Assembly: GCF_928381705.1 (NCBI RefSeq)
Contig: NZ_CAKMSR010000001.1
Location: 62,001-126,000 of the forward strand
Direction of reading: 5' to 3'
DNA: 64,000 bases
Source: Rothia nasimurium
Lineage (GTDB): Bacteria; Actinomycetota; Actinomycetes; Actinomycetales; Micrococcaceae
This document shows, in pieces, positions 32,308 through 41,286 of this stretch. The notes beneath the pieces are model-generated. The model was not told the DNA's origin and did no database searches. It saw only the letters and a list, made by a program, of their open reading frames with translations. The position numbers were made by a program, and so were the translations under genes. Every line of letters starts with the position of its first letter. The first letter of the stretch is position 1.

Positions 32308-33156
32308 CTATTTTTCAGAGCTGAACTCTTCGGTCATTTCCTCATTTCGAGCTACACAGGCCCGCATAGCAGTCTCGGTTAGTTCGAAGAGGCCACCATC
32401 GATATAGGCGGTAATGGCCTTATCGGTAGTGCCCTTGGGGCTGGTAACCGCCTTGCGGAGATCCTGGGGGTTGGGGTCAGCATCCAGCAGATAGCCCGCG
32501 CCCGCCACCGTAGCAGCAGCCAGTTCAGTAGCAGTTTTTTCGTCCAGGCCCAGCTTGACTCCAGCAGCGGCCATGGTTTCTGCTAGTAAGAAGGCGTAAG
32601 CAGGGCCTGAGCCAGATACAGCGGTTACCGCCCCCATCTGCTCTTCCTCAACCTCAATGACCCGGCCTGCTGCCCCCAGGACCGAAGCGGCAGCGTCCTT
32701 AAGCTCCTCGGTCACGGTTTGTCCCACCGAGATAGCAAGCACCCCCTTGCCCACCCGCGAAGGAGTATTGGGCATGCAACGGATTGCCGGCTGTCCCTCG
32801 GGCAGAGCCCGCTGTAAGGCTTCCAGAGTAATACCGGCAGCAACCGACACCACTACAGTATTCTCGCCCAGAGCCGGTGAAATTTCGCGGGCAAGATCAA
32901 GAATGGCGTAGGGCTTGACGCCCAGAAGCACCACGTCGGCCCCTTCAGTGGCTTTGAGGTTAGCCTGCGCGTCGTCCTCACCGGCAAGAATGGTTACGCC
33001 CTGAGCCCCCTCCCCCAGTTTCTCACGCAGGGTAGAGATGCTGGCGTGGGAGCCAACGGTCGCGCGCACAGAGGTAGGGTCGGTGCCTGCAGCGAGCAGG
33101 CCCGAGGCAATCGCTCCGTTCATGGAGCCGGTTCCGATAAAAGCAACGGTAGTCAT
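32308..33156 (-). CDS. proC: Pyrroline-5-carboxylate reductase ProC
   Basis: A 282-residue NAD(P)H-dependent enzyme making proline from pyrroline-5-carboxylate in the last biosynthetic step. The Rossmann start is VAFIGTGSMNGAIASGLL. The signature AVSGSGPAYAFLLAETM and the C-terminal VTSPKGTTDKAI are clear. Length is normal. ATG 33156 follows AAGGAG. The gene lies in the order often seen in actinobacteria, with the TIM-barrel and Ppx/GppA genes upstream on the same strand, but a 158-bp gap with a structured repeat separates it from them. Confidence 0.96.
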   Translation of the reverse strand: MTTVAFIGTGSMNGAIASGLLAAGTDPTSVRATVGSHASISTLREKLGEGAQGVTILAGEDDAQANLKATEGADVVLLGVKPYAILDLAREISPALGENTVVVSVAAGITLEALQRALPEGQPAIRCMPNTPSRVGKGVLAISVGQTVTEELKDAAASVLGAAGRVIEVEEEQMGAVTAVSGSGPAYAFLLAETMAAAGVKLGLDEKTATELAAATVAGAGYLLDADPNPQDLRKAVTSPKGTTDKAITAYIDGGLFELTETAMRACVARNEEMTEEFSSEK

Positions 33157-33190
33157 GATGTTCTCCTTCGAATATGACGTATAGCTGAAG

Positions 33191-33297
33191 GCGCTGTCGG
33201 ACTCGCAGCGAAGCTGCTGGCTCGGGGCTGGCGTGAATCACATGTGAGCGCTAGCGAACCTGTGAGAGGGTCGGCAGCGAGCGCGAGTCCGAAGCGC
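33191..33297 (-). repeat. Structured 3' element, copy 2 (after the TIM-barrel gene)
   Basis: About 107 bp, starting 17 bases after the stop at 33315. The outer stem TCGGACTCGC (33197-33206)/GCGAGTCCGA (33283-33292) carries compensatory changes against copy 1. An inner TCACA/TGTGA stem replaces TCGC/GCGA of copy 1. GGGGCTGGCGTGAAT and GAGCGCTAGCGAACC are identical to copy 1. An extra GCGC/GCGC pair lies outermost. Confidence 0.75.
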
Positions 33298-33314
33298 ATG
33301 TTTGGTGAAGATTT

Positions 33315-34130
33315 TCACCTAGCTAGGTGGGTGCGGGCGAACTGCAGGGTCTCGTAGAGCATGTCGTCGCGGGCCCCTGCTCCCTTGGCCTTGCGGGTTG
33401 ATACTTCAGCGCAGACAACGCCGTCAAAATCGCTGGCTGCGATGTACTGTAGGGTTTCGGCGACGGGCTGGGTGCCGTGGCCGGGTACCAGGTGTTCGTC
33501 CATGACCTTATCGCCGGAGCCGTCGGTCAGGTGCACGTGCCCCAGGCGGGAGCCGATGCGTTTGACGGCTTCGAGGGAGTCGTCTCCGGCTGCGGCTGCG
33601 TGGGAGAAGTCCCAGGTCATCCAGTCGTAGTCGAAGCGGGAGGGGTCCCAGTGGGGGGCGTACATCTCTACCGCGTGGCCTTTGATGGACCAGGGGTACA
33701 TGTTTTCGACGGCGATTTTGACGTTTTCGAGCTCTGATATTTCGCGCACGCCCGCAACGAAGTTCTTGGCGTAGAGCTTCTGCCAGCGAAAGGGTGGGTG
33801 GGCGACGATGACGTCCGCCCCTACGGCCTTGGTCATTTTGGCGGCCATCTGCATTTTGTTCCAGGCCCGGCCCCAGACCTGCTGGGTCAGGAGCAGGGTG
33901 GGGGCGTGAATGGCGGAGATAGGAATCTGGTATTTCTGGATCAGGTCGAGCAGGTCGTGGGGCTCTTGGGAGAGGGCCGAGTGGGTGATCATGACTTCCA
34001 CGCTGTCGTAGCCCAGGTCTACGGCGGTTGAGAAGGTTTCGGGTACGCCGAGCGGGAAGAGGCAGGAGGTAGAAAGCGCCACCGGCACGGGTTTACGGGC
34101 GGACGGGTTCTTGGGTGCGTCGGTGCTCAT
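33315..34130 (-). CDS. Sugar phosphate isomerase/epimerase-like TIM-barrel protein
   Basis: A 271-residue protein of the AP-endonuclease 2/xylose isomerase-like fold. Metal-ligand segments typical of the fold are AIHAPTLLL, VIVAHPPFRWQ, KIAVENMYPW, GHVHLTDGSGDK and the C-terminal VCAEVSTRKA. The substrate is unknown. It stands 2 bases from the Ppx/GppA gene, so the two are cotranscribed, and it is followed by a structured 3' element. Confidence 0.85.
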   Translation of the reverse strand: MSTDAPKNPSARKPVPVALSTSCLFPLGVPETFSTAVDLGYDSVEVMITHSALSQEPHDLLDLIQKYQIPISAIHAPTLLLTQQVWGRAWNKMQMAAKMTKAVGADVIVAHPPFRWQKLYAKNFVAGVREISELENVKIAVENMYPWSIKGHAVEMYAPHWDPSRFDYDWMTWDFSHAAAAGDDSLEAVKRIGSRLGHVHLTDGSGDKVMDEHLVPGHGTQPVAETLQYIAASDFDGVVCAEVSTRKAKGAGARDDMLYETLQFARTHLAR

Positions 34131-34132
34131 GG

Positions 34133-35119
34133 CTAGTCCTGCACGAATTCGGCGAGGGAGCGGGGGTCAATCATGGCTTCGGGCCCCTGCTGGGAGAGGT
34201 AGTTTAGGCGGCGTAGCACCAGGCCCTCGCGCAGGGCCCAGGGGGAAACGCGCATGCGGTCTACGCCGAAGACGTCCATGGCGGTTTCTGCCGCGATAGC
34301 CCCGGCTAGCATCTGTTCGGCGCGGACGTCGGACACCCCGGGTAGGCCCTCACGTTCGCTGGGGGGCATGGCTTCCATGCGGCGGGTCCACAGGCGCAGA
34401 TCCTGTAGCAGCATTTCACGTTTGACGAAGGGGCCCGCCGAGTAGGGGGCTGCCCCGCAGATGCGGGCGAGGGAGCGGAAGGTTTTGGAGGTGCCCACGA
34501 CCATGTGGGGCTGCCCGTAGGCCAGCAGGGTCTCGGCAACGGGTTCTAGGGTTTCGCGCACGTACTTGCGGAGTTTTTTGATTTCCTTGGGGGACGGCAC
34601 GGGGGCGCTGAACCAGTCGCCGGTCAGGCGGGTGGCACCCAGCGGCACGGAGATTGCGTCGTCGGGGTAGGCGTCCATGCCGGTGGAGAACTCGAAGGAG
34701 CCGCCGCCGATATCGAAGTTGAGAATGCGGCCGGCGCCCCAGCCCTGCCAGTGGCGCACGGCGTGGTAGGTGATGGCGGCTTCCTGGTCGCCGGTGATTT
34801 CGGTGAGGTTGACGCCGGTCTGGTTCTGCACGTGCTGCAGAACCTCGGGGCCGTTCTTGGATTCGCGGATGGCGCTGGTAGCAAAGGCCAGCAGGTCTTC
34901 TGCCCCGTGCTCAATCGCGTAGAGCACCGCGGACTTCACGAAGGCGGTGAGGCGGTCACGCCCCTCGTCGGTGATGTTGCCGTCTGTGTCGATGTAGCGG
35001 ACCAGCTGTAGGGGCTCCTTGTGGGCTGCGGTGTAGGCTTCGGGGCGGGAGCCTAGCTGCCCCTCAATCAGAAGCAGGTGGCCGGTATTTGAGCCAATAT
35101 CGAGCACGCCTAGACGCAT
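34133..35119 (-). CDS. Ppx/GppA-family exopolyphosphatase
   Basis: A 328-residue protein of the actin-like ASKHA fold that removes phosphate from polyphosphate or pppGpp. The first phosphate loop is GVLDIGSNTGHLLL and the second is FDIGGGSFEFS. SAIRESKNG holds the catalytic Glu region. It is of the short single-domain actinobacterial type lacking the C-terminal HD-like domain of E. coli Ppx. The activity on polyphosphate versus pppGpp cannot be read from sequence. Confidence 0.9.
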   Translation of the reverse strand: MRLGVLDIGSNTGHLLLIEGQLGSRPEAYTAAHKEPLQLVRYIDTDGNITDEGRDRLTAFVKSAVLYAIEHGAEDLLAFATSAIRESKNGPEVLQHVQNQTGVNLTEITGDQEAAITYHAVRHWQGWGAGRILNFDIGGGSFEFSTGMDAYPDDAISVPLGATRLTGDWFSAPVPSPKEIKKLRKYVRETLEPVAETLLAYGQPHMVVGTSKTFRSLARICGAAPYSAGPFVKREMLLQDLRLWTRRMEAMPPSEREGLPGVSDVRAEQMLAGAIAAETAMDVFGVDRMRVSPWALREGLVLRRLNYLSQQGPEAMIDPRSLAEFVQD

Positions 35120-35193
35120 GGGTCCCCCTTGAGTGGTGACAAAAAGTTTTCCTGCCTACCAGTGTACAAGGATGGGACCCACGCGATAGCCGA

Positions 35194-37974
35194 CTACTCG
35201 CCCGCTTTCTGAGCGGTGCTCTTCTTGGTCGCAGTCTTCTTGGCAGCAGTCTTGCGCTTGACCGGGCCCTTAGCTCGTTTCTCAGCGAGCAGCTCAACCG
35301 CGCGAGTGTGGGTCAGGGACTCGATGGTTTCGCTACGGGGCACCGTAATGTTGGTGACGCCGTCGGTGATATAGGGGCCGAAGCGGCCGTCCTTCACCAC
35401 GATCTTCTTTTCAGAGACCGGGTCTACGCCGAGCTCAGCCAGCGGGGGCTTGGCTGCACCGCGTCCACGCTGCTTGGGCTGGGAGTAAATCTCCAGGGCC
35501 TGTTCAAGGGTGATGGAGAAAATCTGGTCCTCGGTTTCCAGGGAGCGGGAGTCGGTGCCCTTCTTCAGGTAGGGGCCGAAACGACCGTTCTGGGCGGTAA
35601 TTTCGGTGCCCTCGGCATCGGTACCGACCACGCGGGGCAGGGCCATAATCTTGAGGGCGTCATCCAGGGTAACGGTTGCCAGGTCCATGGACTTGAAGAG
35701 GGAGCCGGTGCGGGGCTTTTCAGCCTTGGGCTTCTTCTTGGGCTTGGGCTTACCGTTCTTGTAGTACTCGGTGGGCTGGGCGTCCATCCAGGCGGCGATT
35801 TCTTCCTCGGTCATCTCGGGGATAACCTCGGTGACGTAGGGGCCAAAACGGCCGTCACGGGCTACAATGGTGCGGCCGGTGGCCGGGTCAACGCCGAGTT
35901 CACGGCCGTCGTTCTTACCGGCTTCCAGCAGTTCAGCGACCTTCTCTTCGGTCAGCTCATCGGGTGCCAGATCAGCCGGTACGTTGGCGCGGATGGGGTC
36001 CTTGATTTCGCCGGTTTCGGTGTCAATCTCACCGCCGGTCTCAAGGTAGGGGCCGAACTTGCCCACGCGCAGGTTGACCCCGGGGGCGACCTCTACAGAG
36101 TTGATTGCGCGGGCGTCGATGTCGCCCAGGTTGTCAACGATGGGCTTGAGGCCGCGCTTGTCTCCCCCACCGAAGTAGAAGTGAGACAGCCACTCGGGGC
36201 GGGCCTCTTCACCGCGGGCAATGCGGTCGAGGTCTTCTTCCATTTCGGCGGTGAACTCGTAGTCCACATACTTGGCGAAGTGCTCTTCGAGCAGGCGGAC
36301 GACCGAGAAAGCGGTCCAGGAGGGCACCAGGGAGCCGGAGCGGTTATTGACGTAGCCGCGGTCCATGATGGTTGAGATGACGGCTGCGTAGGTTGAGGGG
36401 CGGCCAATGCCGAGCTCGTCCATAGCCTTGACCAGGGATGCCTCGGTGTAGCGGGGCGGGGGTGAGGTTTCGTGGCGGGCAGCTTCGATATCGCTACCGC
36501 GCAGGGCGTCGCCTTCTGCCAGGTTGGGTAGGCGCTTGTCGTCCTTGCCGTCCTTGGCCTCGCCCTTGCCCTCTTCGCCGCGCAGGGCGTCCTTGCCTTC
36601 TTCGTAGGCGGCGAGGAAGCCGCGGAAGGTAATGACGGTGCCGGACGCTGCGAACTCGGCATCCCGGCCGTCGGCGGCGGTAGCGCCTAAGCGGACGGAG
36701 GCGGTGGAGCCCTTGGCATCTGCCATCTGGGAGGCAACGGTGCGCTTCCAAATCAGCTCGTAGAGGCGGAACTCGTCGATGCTCAGGGCACTCTTGACCT
36801 CGGCGGGGGTGCGGAAGGAATCCCCCGCAGGGCGGATTGCTTCGTGGGCTTCCTGGGCGTTCTTGGACTTGGAGGTATAGACGCGGGGGGAGGCCGGTAC
36901 ATAGTCGGCGCCGTAGAGCTCGGAGGCCTGCTTGCGGGCAGCCTGGGTCGCCTGGTCAGACAGGGCAACCGAGTCGGTTCGCATGTAGGTGATGTAACCG
37001 TTCTCGTAGAGGCGCTGGGCCACCTGCATGGTAGAGCGGGACGAGAAGCGGAGCTTACGGGCGGCCTCCTGCTGCAGGGTTGAGGTGGTGAAGGGAGCAG
37101 CGGGGCGGCGGGTGTAAGGCTTAGTTTCGACCGAGCGGACGCCGAACGCGGCGGACGCCAGCGCGGACGCCAGGGAGCTGGCGGCAGCTTCATCCAGGTG
37201 GGCAACCTTACCGGCTGAGGCAGGCTTGAGGGTGCCGTTATCGGCAAAATCCTTGCCTGTGGCGACGCGGGCACCGTCAACAGCTGAGAGCTTGGCGGTG
37301 AAAGACTCGGCGGTCTCGGTGGTGAAGGTGCCGGTCAAATCCCAGTAGGTGGCGGAGCGGAAGGCCATGCGTTCGCGCTCACGCTCTACGACCAGGCGGG
37401 TTGCCACAGACTGCACGCGGCCGGCTGAAAGGCCGCGGGAGACCTTGCGCCAGAGCACCGGTGAGAGCTCGTAACCGTAGATACGGTCGAGCACACGGCG
37501 GGTTTCCTGGGCGTCCACCAGGTTGTTATCAATGTCGCGCAGTTCATTGAAGCCGCGCTGGATCGCTTCTTTGGTGATTTCGGGAAAGGTCAGACGGTAG
37601 ACGGGCACCTTGGGCTTGAGTACCTGCAGCAGGTGCCAGGCAATGGCTTCACCTTCGCGGTCACCATCGGTTGCCAGATAGAGGGCATCGGACTCTTTGA
37701 GCAGGCGCTTGAGCTCGGTGACCTTCTTTTTCTTGTCGGGGTTCACTACGTAGTAGGGCTCGAAGCCTTCTTCTACATTGACCGCAAACTTGCCAACGGG
37801 GCTCTTTTTAAGCTCGTCGGGCAACTCAGAGGGCTGAGGAAGGTCGCGAATATGCCCCATGGAGGATTCAACGATGAAGGCATCGCCCAGGTACCCGCTG
37901 ATGGTTTTCACCTTCGAGGGGGATTCCACGATCAGCAGTGACTTGCCGTGCTCGGTGGTTGCCTTAGTGGGCAC
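35194..37974 (-). CDS. topA: DNA topoisomerase I TopA
   Basis: A 926-residue type IA topoisomerase that relaxes negative supercoils. The TOPRIM domain begins KSLLIVESPSKVKTI and holds DGDREGE (103-109). The catalytic tyrosine is Tyr-330 in ITYMRTDS. Four C-terminal topoisomerase repeats, each with an (N/D)GRFGPY core, replace zinc fingers, as in actinobacteria. A Lys/Ala-rich tail (KRKTAAKKTATKK) ends the protein and should aid DNA binding. It starts with GTG 37974. An isolated gene with a 74-bp gap to the downstream phosphatase. Confidence 0.97.
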   Translation of the reverse strand: MPTKATTEHGKSLLIVESPSKVKTISGYLGDAFIVESSMGHIRDLPQPSELPDELKKSPVGKFAVNVEEGFEPYYVVNPDKKKKVTELKRLLKESDALYLATDGDREGEAIAWHLLQVLKPKVPVYRLTFPEITKEAIQRGFNELRDIDNNLVDAQETRRVLDRIYGYELSPVLWRKVSRGLSAGRVQSVATRLVVERERERMAFRSATYWDLTGTFTTETAESFTAKLSAVDGARVATGKDFADNGTLKPASAGKVAHLDEAAASSLASALASAAFGVRSVETKPYTRRPAAPFTTSTLQQEAARKLRFSSRSTMQVAQRLYENGYITYMRTDSVALSDQATQAARKQASELYGADYVPASPRVYTSKSKNAQEAHEAIRPAGDSFRTPAEVKSALSIDEFRLYELIWKRTVASQMADAKGSTASVRLGATAADGRDAEFAASGTVITFRGFLAAYEEGKDALRGEEGKGEAKDGKDDKRLPNLAEGDALRGSDIEAARHETSPPPRYTEASLVKAMDELGIGRPSTYAAVISTIMDRGYVNNRSGSLVPSWTAFSVVRLLEEHFAKYVDYEFTAEMEEDLDRIARGEEARPEWLSHFYFGGGDKRGLKPIVDNLGDIDARAINSVEVAPGVNLRVGKFGPYLETGGEIDTETGEIKDPIRANVPADLAPDELTEEKVAELLEAGKNDGRELGVDPATGRTIVARDGRFGPYVTEVIPEMTEEEIAAWMDAQPTEYYKNGKPKPKKKPKAEKPRTGSLFKSMDLATVTLDDALKIMALPRVVGTDAEGTEITAQNGRFGPYLKKGTDSRSLETEDQIFSITLEQALEIYSQPKQRGRGAAKPPLAELGVDPVSEKKIVVKDGRFGPYITDGVTNITVPRSETIESLTHTRAVELLAEKRAKGPVKRKTAAKKTATKKSTAQKAGE

Positions 37975-38112
37975 TGAGGGCTCCTTGGGGTCGGTTTTTC
38001 GCGTGTATGCACAACAATAGCCGACTTACGGGGCTTCGTGTCTACTTAGACCGATGTGACCTTAGAGCGCGGGCGTGCGGGGCCAGTACCGGTGCTGCCC
38101 CCCCTTAGCCCC

Positions 38113-38532
38113 TTAAAGCTCGTCGGCAGGTTCTGCCCCGATTTCGAACTCGCGCCCGCTGACGCTCACCGGCTCTACCTCAACCCAGTTGGTCTTGTAG
38201 GTCGGTGAGTAGGTGCGCAGGCCCAGGGCTTCGACCGCGTCGAGGTCGGCTTCGCTGGTGAGCCAGTGGGCGTTGCCGTGCACGACAACGGAGCGGGCTG
38301 TACCGTCGATAACCTCATCAATTTCGAAGGCGGCCTTGCGGCTGATGACGACTTCTGAGAGCTTCTGGCCGGCCGCGGTGCGGAAGTAGATTTTCTTCTC
38401 GTGCACCACAAAGTTGACGGGGTAGATATCTACCTCCCCGCCAACAGCCAGGGCCAGGCGGCCGAACTCGTGGGCAGCTAGCAGCTCCCAGCAGCGGTCT
38501 TCAGACAGGGTTTTAATAGGATTCTCTACCAT
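38113..38532 (-). CDS. Pyridoxamine 5'-phosphate oxidase-like FMN split-barrel protein
   Basis: A 139-residue protein of the flavin-binding split-barrel fold. The segments GRLALAVGGEVDIYPVNFVV, IYFRTAAGQKL and SVVVHGNAHWL match the Pyridox_ox_2 group. The reaction is unknown; related proteins bind FMN, F420 or heme. It lies 9 bases after the methyltransferase gene. A second, related gene is at 42751-43191. Confidence 0.82.
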   Translation of the reverse strand: MVENPIKTLSEDRCWELLAAHEFGRLALAVGGEVDIYPVNFVVHEKKIYFRTAAGQKLSEVVISRKAAFEIDEVIDGTARSVVVHGNAHWLTSEADLDAVEALGLRTYSPTYKTNWVEVEPVSVSGREFEIGAEPADEL

Positions 38533-38541
38533 GGCCCCAGT

Positions 38542-40182
38542 CTAGTCGCCCTGGTCAATCCGCAAAAAGCCCTTTTCGAGCAGTTCGCGCATGTTACTGA
38601 TTAATACTTGTCTGGGTTCTTCGGTCTCCCAGCCCAGCAGGGCAGCTAGGGCACCGACGATTTGGCCAGCGGTCAGTTCCCCGTCGCAGGCGGAGACGAA
38701 GCCGGAGGTCTCTGTAGTTTCTAGGATGGTGCGGCGCAGCCCGGCACCTGCGCGCAGCAGAATCACGGAGGGGTGCTCAGAGCCGGGAGTGGAGTGGCGT
38801 TCTTCGGTCACGTCCCCGGCAACGACCAGGTGCTTCTCTAGCAGCTCGGTATCGCTCAAGGCGGTGACCTGATCAAAGTGCTCCACCGCCTCGGTAATGA
38901 AGGGGGCGATGGGCTGCTGGATGGGGTAGGTGATTTCTTCGAAGCGGTGTAGGCGCTCCCCTGCGGACCCCGGGTTCGGCTTACGCAGCCAAATCATGCC
39001 AAACCCGATGGAGCCAACGCCGCGGGAGGCGAAGTCGCGCAGGTAGGCGGTGTAGGCGGCTTCAAAGTGGGCGGGGTCGCGGTTTTCGCTGGCATCTCGC
39101 AGCCAGGTTTCGGCGTACTGTTCGGGTTCAAGAACCTCGCGCTGGATGAACCAGGCTTCGGTCTCCTCCCCCACCCAGGCGCGGGGGCGGTCTGCCCAGT
39201 CGACGGGGCCGTCCTGCCCGTCAACGGGAATTTCCCAGTTACCCAGCATCTGGGCACGCCCGCCGGGGGTAAGCACGGTAGGCAGCTGCTGCACCAGGGT
39301 TGAGACGATACCGTCCCCCGCCATACCGCCGTCGCGATAGGTGAACTGGTCTTCGGGGGTTTCATGGTCGCTGCGTGGGGTAATGACAAAGGGCGGGTTA
39401 GAGACCACCAGGTCAAAGGTTTCACCGGCGACCGGCTCCAGGAGGGAGCCTAAGCGCAGGCTGACGCGCTCCTCCAGGTTGGCGGGGTTCAGCTTCAGGG
39501 CGGACGCATTCAGCAGCAGATTAAAGCGGGTAAAGGCCAGGGCGCGCTCGGAAATATCGGTAGCGGTCACGTGGCGGGTGTGGGCCAGCAGGTGGAAGAC
39601 CTGGATGCCGCATCCGGTGCCCAGATCGAGGGCCCGGTCTACGGGGGTTCGCTCGGTGAGCTGGGCCAGGGTGAGGGAGGCATGGCCGATACCCAGCACA
39701 TGGTCCTTGCGCAGGACGCCGGGGCGCTGGTGGGCGCCCAAGTCGCTGGCCACAAAGAGTTCGGTTCCGTCGTCTGCGGCGTGCGGCCGCAGGTCTACGG
39801 CAGCCTGTACCAGGCCGTCCTCGGTGGGCTCCGCCAGCCCCAGATCCAGCAGCAGGTCCAGGCTACCTGCCCCCAGTGCGTCCTCAAGGTCCCCACCGGG
39901 CAGGGCGGTGCCAAAGAGGAAGAAGCGCACCAGCTGGGCCAGATTCCGCTGGGCGGTGGTAAAGGTTTCTGATGTGGCCTCCTGCCCCAGAATCTGGCTC
40001 ACTCGGTAAAGGCCGGGCACCACCTGGTCGCGGGTCATGGCCTCAAAAGCGCGGGACCCCAGTAGCTCCTCGATACCGTCGTAGGTGTAGTTGAGCTCGG
40101 TCAGGGCAGCGTGCAGGCGGGTGAGGGCGGCAGTATCGGCGCTGACGGGGGCACCGGGAACACGAGAAAAATCAGAAGTCAT
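38542..40182 (-). CDS. Two-domain class I methyltransferase (HemK-like NPPF)
   Basis: A 546-residue protein. After an N-terminal helical domain of about 160 residues comes an AdoMet domain with ALDLGTGCGIQVFHLL and the catalytic VSNPPFVIT, the signature of N5-glutamine or N6-adenine methylases. A C-terminal domain of about 150 residues resembling a winged helix closes it (LTAGQIVGALAALLGW). This long form is typical of actinobacteria and its substrate is not known. ATG 40182 is chosen over a GTG one codon earlier. It diverges from the gene at 40223. Confidence 0.8.
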   Translation of the reverse strand: MTSDFSRVPGAPVSADTAALTRLHAALTELNYTYDGIEELLGSRAFEAMTRDQVVPGLYRVSQILGQEATSETFTTAQRNLAQLVRFFLFGTALPGGDLEDALGAGSLDLLLDLGLAEPTEDGLVQAAVDLRPHAADDGTELFVASDLGAHQRPGVLRKDHVLGIGHASLTLAQLTERTPVDRALDLGTGCGIQVFHLLAHTRHVTATDISERALAFTRFNLLLNASALKLNPANLEERVSLRLGSLLEPVAGETFDLVVSNPPFVITPRSDHETPEDQFTYRDGGMAGDGIVSTLVQQLPTVLTPGGRAQMLGNWEIPVDGQDGPVDWADRPRAWVGEETEAWFIQREVLEPEQYAETWLRDASENRDPAHFEAAYTAYLRDFASRGVGSIGFGMIWLRKPNPGSAGERLHRFEEITYPIQQPIAPFITEAVEHFDQVTALSDTELLEKHLVVAGDVTEERHSTPGSEHPSVILLRAGAGLRRTILETTETSGFVSACDGELTAGQIVGALAALLGWETEEPRQVLISNMRELLEKGFLRIDQGD

Positions 40183-40210
40183 CACGCTCTCTATTTAACC
40201 GTATGAGCGG

Positions 40211-40225
40211 TACGGTAGAGACATG
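40211..40225 (+). promoter_or_regulatory. Leaderless -10 box before the thiamine-binding gene
   Basis: TACGGT (40211-40216) six bases before ATG 40223, with no ribosome site. Confidence 0.45.
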
Positions 40226-40540
40226 TTATTTGCATTCTCTGTAGCCCCCACCGGCGGCGGAGACCCGTCCGGGTCCGTACACGACGCCGTTGCAGAAGCC
40301 GTCCAGATCATCCGCGATTCGGGCCTGCCCCACCGCACCGACGCCATGTTTACCACCATCGAAGGTGACTGGGACGAGTGCATGGCCGTCATCAAAGCCG
40401 CCACCGAAGCCGTTGGAAAGTACGGCAACAGGGTCTCCCTTGTGCTCAAAGCCGATATTCGCCCAGGTCACGACTCAGGCGAACTCACCGGCAAACTCGA
40501 CCGCCTCGAAGAAGCCATCGCCCGCAGAGCTGAAGGCTAA
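40223..40540 (+). CDS. MTH1187-family thiamine-binding protein
   Basis: A 105-residue ferredoxin-like fold protein. AFSVAPTGGGDPSGSVHDAV at the start and TDAMFTTIEGDWDECM are characteristic of the MTH1187/YkoF-like group, some of which bind thiamine. Its stop overlaps the ATG of the following glycosylase gene by one base (TAATG), so they form an operon. A direct functional link between the two is not obvious. Confidence 0.85.
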   Translation: MLFAFSVAPTGGGDPSGSVHDAVAEAVQIIRDSGLPHRTDAMFTTIEGDWDECMAVIKAATEAVGKYGNRVSLVLKADIRPGHDSGELTGKLDRLEEAIARRAEG

Positions 40541-40980
40541 TGCGTATCTGGTCTGTGCACCCCTCCCTGCTCGATGCCAAGGGGCTAGTGGCCTGCTGGC
40601 GTGAGACCCTGCTTGCCCAGAAAGTGCTCCAGGGGCTCACCCAGGGCTACACCAACCACCCCCAGCTGAACCGTTTCAAAGCCTCTAGTGACCCCCTGGC
40701 CTACATCTGCACCTACCTGCACGGGCTGGCTGATGAGGCTGATAGACGGGGCTATAACTTCAACCGCAGTTTGCTGGTGCTCCCTGCTCAACCTGAGTTG
40801 TCACCGCTACCAGTTACCGACGGCCAGCTAGACTACGAAATCTCATTTTTGGCAGAAAAAGTAAAAGCCCGCTCCCCACAGTGGTATGACCAGTATTTTT
40901 CCACATCACCCACTAAAGTCACCCACCCGCTCTTCACCGTCGTACCCGGCCCCATCGAAAACTGGGAAAAGGTCAAATAG
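40540..40980 (+). CDS. Pyrimidine dimer DNA glycosylase (DenV-like)
   Basis: A 146-residue protein starting MRIWSVHPSLLDAKGLVACWRE. Actinobacterial members of the pyrimidine dimer DNA glycosylase/endonuclease V (Pyr_excise) group have this MRIWS..P..LD..GL...WRE start, HPQLNRF and a conserved RGYNF segment. It should cut the glycosyl bond at UV dimers and nick the strand. The assignment rests on family resemblance; a Thr-2-type nucleophile is not visible because position 2 is Arg. Confidence 0.75.
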   Translation: MRIWSVHPSLLDAKGLVACWRETLLAQKVLQGLTQGYTNHPQLNRFKASSDPLAYICTYLHGLADEADRRGYNFNRSLLVLPAQPELSPLPVTDGQLDYEISFLAEKVKARSPQWYDQYFSTSPTKVTHPLFTVVPGPIENWEKVK

Positions 40981-41012
40981 TAATCAAGGTGTTTTTTTCT
41001 AGAGGTCTGGGT

Positions 41013-41027
41013 TATATTTACCTTATG
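41013..41027 (+). promoter_or_regulatory. Leaderless -10 box before the 46-residue gene
   Basis: TATATT (41013-41018) six bases before ATG 41025. Confidence 0.5.
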
Positions 41028-41165
41028 GCAAATGCAGAAAAAATTGCCGAACTGGAAAAGTCCATCGCTGACTGGAAGGAAAAGGCCGCTAACGGTGGCC
41101 CCGCCTTCATCGCAGAGATTATCGAGAAGCTTGAGGCCGAACTGGCCGTAGAGCAGAACTCCTAA
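41025..41165 (+). CDS. 46-residue coiled-coil protein, unknown
   Basis: Reads MANAEKIAELEKSIADWKEK and so on to a TAA at 41163-41165. It is highly charged and almost entirely helical, with Ala/Leu/Ile heptad spacing in two halves broken by NGGPAF. Function unknown. Support comes from the leaderless-type promoter 6 bases before the ATG, the actinobacterial codon use and the terminator that follows. It could act by coiled-coil pairing with a larger partner. Confidence 0.65.
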   Translation: MANAEKIAELEKSIADWKEKAANGGPAFIAEIIEKLEAELAVEQNS

Positions 41166-41240
41166 AGATTTTTCCCTTCGGTATTACCACACCAGTTCAA
41201 CCGTTATCCAGGGGCGCGCAAGCGCACATACTTTAGAGAG

Positions 41241-41276
41241 AAATACCTCCCGCATATCGCACTGCGGGAGGTATTT
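41241..41276. terminator. Bidirectional terminator
   Basis: AAATACCTCCCGCA and TGCGGGAGGTATTT, 14-bp perfect arms with an 8-base loop and A/T runs on both sides. It lies between convergent genes ending at 41165 and 41287. Confidence 0.85.
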
Positions 41277-41286
41277 TATTGTTTCT

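Noticed and set aside
35308..36375. 355-codon frame opposite topA
   Set aside because: Gly/Val-rich translation in register with topA codons and fully overlapped by clear TopA repeats. Not a gene.
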